A stretch of 64,000 bases of DNA from Ensifer adhaerens (GTDB lineage Bacteria > Pseudomonadota > Alphaproteobacteria > Rhizobiales > Rhizobiaceae), in NCBI RefSeq assembly GCF_013283195.1, contig NZ_JABEKT010000003.1, positions 575,323 to 639,322 of the forward strand. Reading direction: 5' to 3'. The translations under genes were made by a program, and so were the position numbers. Position 1 is the stretch's first letter; every line of letters begins with the position of its first letter. Below are positions 57,478-64,000 of this stretch, piece after piece. The notes under the pieces were generated by a model that made no database searches, was not told the DNA's origin, and saw nothing but the letters and a program-made list of their open reading frames with translations.

Positions 57478-59520
57478 GTGGACCGGGCTTTTATGTACAT
57501 CCTTCGGACTTTGCTATGCAGTCTGTTCCTCTGCCTTTGTGGGCTTACGCACCTGCAGGCGCAAACGCCTGTGCCCCCCATTTCTCAGGCGTCCAAAGTG
57601 GCCGAACTGCTGCGTCTGCTTGACGATGAGGACGTGAGGGTCTGGCTGGAGCAGAAGCAAGCCGCCGCTTCCCAGTCCCGCGATAATGAGGCAGTGTGGT
57701 TCATGGAGGAACGCGAGGCGCTCTTGCGCGCCCGCCTCAACGCGTTTTTCACCGCAGTGCCGCGCGTCAGCGATGAACTTTCGCGCGCCGTGTCTGCGAT
57801 TTCCCAAGACGCGCGGAACAGCGGCGCAATGCCCACGGCGCTCGTGTTGGCAATCATCGCCGGCATAGCTTTTGCTATCGAATGGATTTTTCGCCATTCA
57901 GTGCCCGCCGTGCCCTTCCCCAACCCGCACTTGAGGCAGACCTACACGGAGTTTCTGACGCTCTCAATGTTCACGGCGACCGTCGCGATCCTCTTTCTAC
58001 TGTTCGCCTGGCCGCCACTCGTTCGTGTGGTCGCACTCTACTCGCTTCTCGCTTTGGTCGCCTACAAGCTCGCAACAGCGCTCTGGCGCATCGCGCTGGC
58101 CGCGTCGATAATGTCGGCCCGCTCCTATTTGCGGGCCCGGATATTCACCGCATTGCTGGCAGCGACGATGGCATTCTCGGCTTTAACCGAACGCCTTGGT
58201 GTTGCAGCCGACGTCCGGTCAGCCCTCACTATCGGACTGTCCATCCCAATTGTTGTTCTGGCAATGGCGATGATCTGGCGCGAGCGCTCCAGCGATGTCA
58301 GATCGTGGCGAGACCGCCTCTCTCGCGCTATGGGCATCTCCGGCGCGGTCGTGCTCTGGCTGCTCTGGTGCGGCGACTTCATGGCTCTATTCTGGCTCGG
58401 TATCATGATTGTCCTTGTGCCGCGCGCTTTGTCGATTGCCGACAGCCTGATGCTTTCATTCTCGCCCTCTCGCTCAAATGAGCGAGACCCATCGGACCCG
58501 AAGGCGGTCCTGCTCGTCCGCGGAACGCGCGCCATAATTCTGATTGCAGCGGTCGATTGGGTTGCCTTCGTTTGGCGAAACAATTTCCCTTTTGTGTCCG
58601 GAGAAGTGACATTGATCCGGACGCTCATCGCCGGGGCATTCAACAGCGTCGTGATCCTGCTTATGATTGACCTCGTCTGGCAATTGGCAAAAGCCTACAT
58701 CACCCGCAAGCTGAGCGATGTCGATGATGAGGGAACCTCTCGATCAAACGCACTCGCTCGAGAAAGCCGGCTTCGCACTTTGCTGCCCGTCTTCCGCAAC
58801 GCTTTGGCAGCGGCACTTCTCTGTGTCGCGGCGCTCACGGTCCTTTCGGAGATGGGCGTCAAAATCGGCCCGCTGGTCGCCGGCGCGGGCGTCGTCGGGG
58901 TTGCAATTGGATTCGGCTCGCAGACCTTGGTCAAGGACGTCGTCAGCGGCATTTTCTATCTACTGGACGACGCCTTTCGGGTCGGGGAATACATCGAAGC
59001 CGGAAGCTATACGGGCGTCGTTGAATCCTTCAGCCTGCGTTCGGTGAGGCTGCGGCACCACCGCGGGCCAATCTTTACCGTACCTTTTGGTTCGCTTGGC
59101 GCGATCAAGAATGCCAGCCGCGATTGGACTGTCGACAAGTTCCGCATCCGTGTCCCTTTCAAAACCGACGTTGATAAAGTCCGCAAACTCGTCAAGGAGA
59201 TCGGCGCACAATTGCAGGCCGATCCGGAACTCGGCTCGCTCTTCATTGAGCCGCTCAAGCTGAAGGGCGTCGAGCAGATCGGTGAGTACGGCATTGAGCT
59301 TGGCATCGCCTTCACCTGCAAGCCCGGGGAACAGACAATGATCCGTCGCAAGGCTTACGCGATGGTCATGCGGGCCTTCCATGACAATGGGATCGACTTT
59401 GCTCAGCCCGTGGTTCAGGTCAGCGGTGACGACAAGGAGACAGCCGCAGCCACGCTCGCGGCGCGGCAGTCTCCGGATAAGACGGCCGCGCCAGGCACCG
59501 CCTTGCCAGCTTCATTGTAG
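57478..59520 (+). CDS. MscS-family mechanosensitive channel, large form
   Basis: 680 residues from GTG 57478 (GGGGA upstream); ATG 57493 is an alternative. Signal peptide to about 29 (GLTHLQAQTP), a periplasmic part, then about ten hydrophobic segments. The pore helix and beta domain are VAGAGVVGVAIGFGSQTLVK, DVVSGIFYLLDDAFRVGEYI and FTVPFGSLGAIKNASRDWTV. Releases solutes on membrane tension. In a cluster of exported proteins it points to an envelope stress theme. Confidence 0.88.
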   Translation: MDRAFMYILRTLLCSLFLCLCGLTHLQAQTPVPPISQASKVAELLRLLDDEDVRVWLEQKQAAASQSRDNEAVWFMEEREALLRARLNAFFTAVPRVSDELSRAVSAISQDARNSGAMPTALVLAIIAGIAFAIEWIFRHSVPAVPFPNPHLRQTYTEFLTLSMFTATVAILFLLFAWPPLVRVVALYSLLALVAYKLATALWRIALAASIMSARSYLRARIFTALLAATMAFSALTERLGVAADVRSALTIGLSIPIVVLAMAMIWRERSSDVRSWRDRLSRAMGISGAVVLWLLWCGDFMALFWLGIMIVLVPRALSIADSLMLSFSPSRSNERDPSDPKAVLLVRGTRAIILIAAVDWVAFVWRNNFPFVSGEVTLIRTLIAGAFNSVVILLMIDLVWQLAKAYITRKLSDVDDEGTSRSNALARESRLRTLLPVFRNALAAALLCVAALTVLSEMGVKIGPLVAGAGVVGVAIGFGSQTLVKDVVSGIFYLLDDAFRVGEYIEAGSYTGVVESFSLRSVRLRHHRGPIFTVPFGSLGAIKNASRDWTVDKFRIRVPFKTDVDKVRKLVKEIGAQLQADPELGSLFIEPLKLKGVEQIGEYGIELGIAFTCKPGEQTMIRRKAYAMVMRAFHDNGIDFAQPVVQVSGDDKETAAATLAARQSPDKTAAPGTALPASL

Positions 59521-59563
59521 AAGCATGTGAAGCCAATGAGGCAATTGCTTTGCGAGGTCCTTA

Positions 59564-60607
59564 CTACAGCTCGCTGGTTCGTTCTGACGCTTCGCTGTCG
59601 GGATCGCCAGCAGATAGGTTTTCTTTGACGCGAAACTCGCGAGGCCCAAATCCGGTCGCCTTACGAAACGCTCGCGAAAAACCCGCCGGAGAGGAATAGC
59701 CGAGATCTTCCGATATATTGGTGATCGACACGGTTCCATCGCGCAACATTTCCGTCGCACGCTGCATCCTCACCGCGCTCGTCAGGCCTCGGAAGTCGGC
59801 GCCTGCCAGTCGAAGCTCGCGCTGCAACGTCCGAACGCTTGTGTCCATTGTTCGTGCAGCCTCCTCAATCGACACTTCCCCTGCCAGGAGTTGGGCGCGA
59901 ATCTGTGCAGTGGCAATTTCCAACAAGCTCCGAGGTGCACCCCCTGGACGATCGCGAGCGACATCCTCGAGAGTCACAATCGACCGAGATGTTCGTCGCG
60001 ACGCAGCCATCAGCCGATGCCGCTCAACGACGACCGTCACTGCTGGCGCATTGAATATCACCGGGCATTGAAACACGTCCTCAAAGAGTGAGGTATGGCT
60101 TGGAATGGGGATGTCAAGTTCGACGCGAAGTGGCTGCCAATGGTCAGGCAGATATGCCTTGAAGAGGCTCAGCAGTTCGCCAGCGGCGGCACATGCGACC
60201 GACTCATACCCCCGAGTCCCTGCCAAAGCGAATTTATAGCCAAAGCGTAGTTCCTCCTTCGTGGTTGTAACGGTCAAATTGTCAAAACTGCTGTGATATT
60301 GCAGCGCCACAACGCTTCGCTTGACCGCTTCGCCGAGCGTGCCTGCTTCAGTGATAAACCGGCCGAAGCTGCCATACGCGGAAACGTCCATATTCGGCAC
60401 GAGCAAGAGACCGAGGTTTGTGTCGCCCGCTGCCCTCGCCACGGCTTCGACGAACCCGACCACAGATTGCTGGGGAATGTAGACATTGCGGTCCTCGATC
60501 AATTCCACGTCGAAGCCCGCGGCGCGATTGGCGCGCAGCAACGCTCGCTCCCCCAGTTCGCTTCGAATAAACGCGGGCAAGCCTTGCAAGACGTGGCTCG
60601 AGATCAC
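59564..60607 (-). CDS. AraC-family regulator with arabinose-binding-like (OruR-type) N-domain
   Basis: 347 residues. N-terminal ligand domain about 15-190 (FGRFITEAGTLGEAVKRSVV, GYESVACAAAGELLSLF). C-terminal double HTH about 235-330: EEAARTMDTSVRTLQRELRL and ISEDLGYSSPAGFSRAFRKA then TGFGPREFR. It lies convergent to the channel gene and divergent to DUF1254 copy 2. A motif copy 40 bases before its start suggests autoregulation. Confidence 0.87.
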   Translation of the reverse strand: MISSHVLQGLPAFIRSELGERALLRANRAAGFDVELIEDRNVYIPQQSVVGFVEAVARAAGDTNLGLLLVPNMDVSAYGSFGRFITEAGTLGEAVKRSVVALQYHSSFDNLTVTTTKEELRFGYKFALAGTRGYESVACAAAGELLSLFKAYLPDHWQPLRVELDIPIPSHTSLFEDVFQCPVIFNAPAVTVVVERHRLMAASRRTSRSIVTLEDVARDRPGGAPRSLLEIATAQIRAQLLAGEVSIEEAARTMDTSVRTLQRELRLAGADFRGLTSAVRMQRATEMLRDGTVSITNISEDLGYSSPAGFSRAFRKATGFGPREFRVKENLSAGDPDSEASERTSEL

Positions 60608-60646
60608 GGGGATCGCTGCTATCTGAGATGTTTCCTGAATTCGGGT

Positions 60647-60668
60647 TTGGCGTGAAATGGATAGTTTT
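60647..60668 (+). promoter_or_regulatory. TGGCG-N2-AAATGG motif, copy b
   Basis: TTTGGCGTGAAATGGATAGT, 40 bases upstream of the minus-strand araC start. It differs from the other copies in the order GGATAG for GGTAAG. Confidence 0.52.
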
Positions 60669-61044
60669 CACATATTCGACCGCCGGTAGAATTGGCAAGC
60701 AATATCTGCAATTCGATGTAGACGAGACATACGCCTGCATTAATCAGCTATCCTTCAATATGCCGACAGCGGCATCCAACTTACCGGGCGGCCCGCCAAG
60801 CCACAGCATTGCCCATTTTGGGGAACCGATAGCGCCTGTTGGTCGGTCAAAAAACGCAAAGCGCATCTGACGTCATTCATCCTGAGAGACCCCGTCCTGA
60901 AGATGCTACGGAAACGAAACCGGGTCTTATCCTTTCACGCCAAGTCTCATCGGCCCCGGAGCGGATGGTCAATAATTCGTGCTTTGCAAAGCAATCATAA
61001 GTGGTAGGTTGCTGCAACTGTGCGTTTCCGGGGGCTGTCTGCGA

Positions 61045-61066
61045 TTTGGCGGGAAATGGTAAGATT
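61045..61066 (+). promoter_or_regulatory. TGGCG-N2-AAATGG motif, copy c
   Basis: TTTGGCGGGAAATGGTAAGA, 122 bases before the DUF1254 copy 2 start, the same distance as copy a before DUF2092. 16 of the first 20 bases of copy a agree or shift by one. Confidence 0.58.
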
Positions 61067-61187
61067 GGCGAGGGGAGGCACAGCTAGTCTCCAACAACGA
61101 ACGCTTCGGTTCGGTTGTCGGATCGTCGGGAGGCTTTCCTGCAACGCAGGTGGTCGTATCAGCTAGAAAGTCCAGGAGAGGGCAAAC

Positions 61188-62756
61188 ATGTTATCTGAAA
61201 TGCTTCGTCCTGCGGTGTTGGCCGCGGCCGGTTTGCTTGCAACGACGCTGACTGCGGCCGGCGAGGTAAAAACCCCGGGTTACAATCATAAAATCCCCGA
61301 AAAGATCGTGACCCCGGACACGGTGGAAACCCGGTTCGGGACGCTGAAGTTCTTTGACGGGATGCCGGATGAAGCAACGGTCGATAGGCTCTATGACAAT
61401 CTCGACCTCATGCGCGGCGTCGAGACATTCCTCAACGGGATCCCCGCCACATCCGTCGAAGGCATTCGGCTCGGACATCTGGAAATGGGCGCGGACACGT
61501 CCAACAAGGCAATCCTTCTTGATCAGCTAATGGATTCGGCGCCGCTGTTCCTCACCGGCAACACCGATACTGTCTATGGCAGCGTCGTTCTCGACGTGGG
61601 GAAAGACGGGCCGACGGTTGTGGAGATTCCTGCCGGGTCTGGTCCCGGCACGGTTAACGATGCCTATTTCCGCTTCGTGACCGACATGGGCGGGCCGGGC
61701 CCGGATCGCGGCAAGGGTGGCAAGTATCTGATCCTGCCGCCCGACTATAAGGGAGATCTCGTTCCGCCGGTCGGTGGCATGGAGGCAGAGGTCGACGGTG
61801 AAAAGTACTTCGTCGCAAAGTCGACCAGCTATGTGAATTGGCTGATCCTGCGTGGTTTTCTGGTCGATGGAAAGCCCGACGCGGCGGTGGCTTCCTTCAA
61901 AAGCGGACTGAAGGTCTATCCGCTCAGCAAGCGTGATAACCCGCCGAAGATGGAGTTCATCAGCGGATCGCGCAAGTCCTGGAATACTATTCACGCCAAC
62001 AATTATGAGTTCTACAAAGAACTTCATACAGTCATCGATCGTGAGCCGACTTCGATGCTCGATCCGGAACTGCTGGGCCTGTTTGCCTCCATCGGCATTG
62101 AAAAGGGCAAGCCCTTCGCCCCGGATGCGCGGATGAAGAAACTGCTGACCGAGGCAGTCGCTGTCGGCAACGCAACCGCCCGCGCGCTGATTTTCCGACC
62201 GCGCCTCGACGGCTTCCGTCTCTATCCGAACAGCGCATGGGGGGCGGCCTTTGTCGGCGGCAGCTATCAATGGCTTCGGGATGGCGGCAAGGGTGGCCGT
62301 TATCTGGACGCCAGGACTCTGTTCTTCTACCAGGCGACGGTCAACACGCCTGCCATGGTGGAGCAGATGATCGGCGCCGGCTCCCAGTATGCATATGCTG
62401 CGACCGACCAGAACGGCGACTATCTGGATGGTGCGAAAACATACAAGCTTCGTATTCCCGCCAATCCGCCGGCCAAGGATTTCTGGTCGGTGGTGGTCTA
62501 CGATCCGCAGACGCGCTCGCAACTCCAGACCGGCCAGACCTTCCCAAGCAAGAACAACAAGCGGGACAAGCTCATCGAGAATCCCGACGGTTCGGTCGAG
62601 CTCTATTTCGGTCCGAAGGCCCCCGAAGGCAAAGAGGCTAACTGGATCCAAACCGTCGCAGGTAAAGGCTGGTACACCCTTCTTCGACTGTATGGGCCTC
62701 TCGGGCCTTGGTTCGACAAGAGCTGGCGGCCAGGCGAATTCGAACCGATCCAGTAA
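61188..62756 (+). CDS. DUF1254/DUF1214-domain protein, copy 2
   Basis: 522 residues. Sec-type signal about 1-25 (LAAAGLLATTLTAAGEV). DUF1254 region about 60-190 (LFLTGNTDTVYGSVVLDVG) and DUF1214 region about 400-510 (AKDFWSVVVYDPQTRSQLQT, LIENPDGSVELYFGPKAPEG). Longer than and distant from copy 1. It has a Sec rather than Tat signal, which may mean a different folding route. GGAGAGGGC precedes the ATG. Function unknown. Confidence 0.86.
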   Translation: MLSEMLRPAVLAAAGLLATTLTAAGEVKTPGYNHKIPEKIVTPDTVETRFGTLKFFDGMPDEATVDRLYDNLDLMRGVETFLNGIPATSVEGIRLGHLEMGADTSNKAILLDQLMDSAPLFLTGNTDTVYGSVVLDVGKDGPTVVEIPAGSGPGTVNDAYFRFVTDMGGPGPDRGKGGKYLILPPDYKGDLVPPVGGMEAEVDGEKYFVAKSTSYVNWLILRGFLVDGKPDAAVASFKSGLKVYPLSKRDNPPKMEFISGSRKSWNTIHANNYEFYKELHTVIDREPTSMLDPELLGLFASIGIEKGKPFAPDARMKKLLTEAVAVGNATARALIFRPRLDGFRLYPNSAWGAAFVGGSYQWLRDGGKGGRYLDARTLFFYQATVNTPAMVEQMIGAGSQYAYAATDQNGDYLDGAKTYKLRIPANPPAKDFWSVVVYDPQTRSQLQTGQTFPSKNNKRDKLIENPDGSVELYFGPKAPEGKEANWIQTVAGKGWYTLLRLYGPLGPWFDKSWRPGEFEPIQ

Positions 62757-62780
62757 ACAACCCGCTGTCCGAACTGCAAT

Positions 62781-62800
62781 ATGGCGTCAAATGATAAGTC
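62781..62800 (+). promoter_or_regulatory. TGGCG-N2-AAATGATAAG motif, copy d
   Basis: ATGGCGTCAAATGATAAGTC, 180 bases before the lipoprotein hydrolase start and 25 bases after the DUF1254 copy 2 stop. It may give the hydrolase its own promoter. Confidence 0.52.
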
Positions 62801-62979
62801 CGTCGTTTGCTTCCCTTGTAGTTAGGATCGGATGAAGAGGAGCAGCGGTCCGCCGGTGGACTGCTTGCTTCGGACGATGAGGGGGCTCGCCGGTGCATTC
62901 TCGATCCGCTCACGTTAAATTGCCGGGATCTCGTCCGCGAAATAGCGGACTCCGTGTCATCGCAAGCGGAGTTGATAAA

Positions 62980-64000
62980 TTGACGCCACATCCATTCCGC
63001 AACGCCATATTCGGCGCATGCTCCTGGTCGTTTTCGTCATCCATCGTCGCGTGTTTGCTGCTGCTCTCGGCCTGCGCGAGTCGCCCGACAGGGGTGCTTG
63101 AACCGGTCGCGGCCAACCCGTCGGCCACTCAGGTTGAAATGCTGGTCGCGACAACCAGGGGCCGGGCGAGCAAGCCAGGTGAGATGTTCAGTGGCGAGCG
63201 CGCGCAAAGCCCAACGTTCGCGGACATTACCGTGTCAATCCCACCTGAGACCGCTCGCAAGGCAGGTGACGTCGCTTGGCCGCGAAAGCTTCCGCCGAAC
63301 TCGGCGACGGATTTTGCGGCAGTGAAGGCTGACGAGATCGACCGGCTGGCCGCCGAGAAATGGTTGAACAGCCATGTGCGCAAGAGCTCGGACGGCAGCG
63401 TCCTTGTCTTTATCCACGGGTTCAACAACCATTTCGAGGATGCAGTCTTCCGTTTCGCCCAGATCGTCCACGACTCCGGCGCGCGCAGTGTGCCGGTACT
63501 CGCAACGTGGCCATCGCGCGGGAGTCTGCTCGCGTACGGATATGATCGCGAAAGCACCAACTACACGCGAAACGCAGTAGAAAGTTTGTTCCAGTACCTG
63601 GCGCGTGATCCCGAGGTCAAGGAAGTGTCGATCCTGGCACATTCGATGGGCAACTGGCTGGCACTGGAATCCCTGCGACAGATGGCGATCCGCAACGACG
63701 GACTGCCGGCAAAGTTCAAGAATGTCATGCTGGCCGCGCCAGACGTCGATGTCGACGTGTTCGGTTCGCAGATCAGCGACATGGGTAAGCGGCGGCCGCG
63801 CTTCACCCTTTTCGTCTCGCGCGACGACCGCGCACTCGCTGTTTCTCGACGCGTCTGGGGCAATGTCTCTCGGTTGGGAGCGATCGATCCGGAGCAATCC
63901 CCCTACAAGGAGGAGCTGGCAGCGAACGGGATCACCGTCGTTGATCTCACCAAGATCAAGGCAGGTGACGATCTGCACCACACGAAGTTCGCGGAATCGC
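62980..64000 (+). CDS. Lipoprotein alpha/beta hydrolase (DUF900 type), 3' truncated by the window
   Basis: At least 340 codons, running off the right edge. The start is placed at TTG 62980 with GCGGAG upstream; the frame then gives a lipoprotein signal IVACLLLLSACASRPTG with the lipobox LSAC. The catalytic domain shows VLVFIHGFNNHFEDAVFRFA, PVLATWPSRGS and the nucleophile elbow SILAHSMGNWLALESLRQMA, as in DUF900 esterase-like proteins, followed by MLAAPDVDVDVF with the acid. No terminating codon before 64000. An outer-membrane or periplasm-facing esterase is likely. Confidence 0.8.
   Translation, partial: MTPHPFRNAIFGACSWSFSSSIVACLLLLSACASRPTGVLEPVAANPSATQVEMLVATTRGRASKPGEMFSGERAQSPTFADITVSIPPETARKAGDVAWPRKLPPNSATDFAAVKADEIDRLAAEKWLNSHVRKSSDGSVLVFIHGFNNHFEDAVFRFAQIVHDSGARSVPVLATWPSRGSLLAYGYDRESTNYTRNAVESLFQYLARDPEVKEVSILAHSMGNWLALESLRQMAIRNDGLPAKFKNVMLAAPDVDVDVFGSQISDMGKRRPRFTLFVSRDDRALAVSRRVWGNVSRLGAIDPEQSPYKEELAANGITVVDLTKIKAGDDLHHTKFAES

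Larger units (their letters stand above)
60608..61187. promoter_or_regulatory. Divergent control region of araC and DUF1254 copy 2
   Basis: 580 bases without a supported gene. It contains two copies of the TGGCG-N2-AAATGG motif, listed separately. AT-rich patches lie near 60660-60720 and 60970-61015. A possible hairpin GACGTCATTCATCC...GGGTCT was judged too weak. Confidence 0.5.

Overview
The window is GC-rich and uses codons like an alphaproteobacterium. The partial gabD at the left edge, the octopine/nopaline-type opine genes, the many LysR, IclR and AraC regulators and the tripartite tricarboxylate transporter all suggest a Rhizobiaceae member (Rhizobium, Ensifer or Agrobacterium group). 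The DNA is probably accessory: a plasmid, chromid or chromosomal island. No rRNA, tRNA, CRISPR array, phage module or replication origin was seen.

Layout. (1) 1-903: start of gabD on the minus strand, then degenerate DNA that includes a remnant of an HTH gene. (2) 904-8410: an opine/amino-acid uptake and oxidation locus with an OccR-like LysR, an ABC transporter, a three-part FAD/[2Fe-2S] oxidase and a RidA-family protein. (3) 8420-20056: a long minus-strand array carrying tctA-tctB, two tandem tctC genes, a 3-hydroxyisobutyrate-dehydrogenase-like enzyme, a bicupin, a EutA-like ATPase, LysR, gpmI and LysR. (4) 20618-21737: a split CHR transporter. (5) 21786-27069: lower aromatic pathway with a decarboxylase-like protein, a LigJ-type hydratase, a zinc dehydrogenase, a LigK/RraA-type aldolase and an alpha/beta hydrolase. 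(6) 27055-29060: a CbbR-like LysR, hupE and a small ORF. (7) 29240-36530: a Rieske oxygenase block with oxygenase, ferredoxin, reductase, IclR, LysR, decarboxylase-like protein, class II aldolase and an unknown protein. (8) 36738-45108: IclR, a second bicupin/EutA-like pair, an FAD aromatic hydroxylase, a dihydroxyphthalate-decarboxylase-like protein, a second class II aldolase and an amidohydrolase, followed by a chemoreceptor. (9) 47532-54519: an intact HTH gene, an ISKra4-type insertion sequence, a NUDIX gene and a decayed TniA/TniB/TniQ transposition module. (10) 54677-64000: exported DUF2092 and DUF1254 proteins, an MscS-type channel, an AraC regulator and a lipoprotein hydrolase.

How it may work. 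Regions 3-8 look like one assembled pathway for an aromatic (poly)carboxylic acid: uptake by TctABC, Rieske and flavin hydroxylation, decarboxylation by several candidate enzymes, then hydration and aldol cleavage by LigJ/LigK-type enzymes. No classical ring-cleavage dioxygenase (LigAB, catechol or gallate type) is visible. Instead there are two bicupin proteins with 3-His metal sites, each directly followed by a EutA-family actin-like ATPase, although no ethanolamine ammonia-lyase is encoded here. This repeated bicupin + EutA-like module is the best candidate for an undescribed system, for example an ATPase that reactivates or metallates a cupin oxygenase. Two operons about 13.5 kb apart share the same promoter/operator architecture, which ties the oxygenase block to the LigJ block. 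The DUF1254 region has its own repeated upstream motif, probably the target of the local AraC protein.
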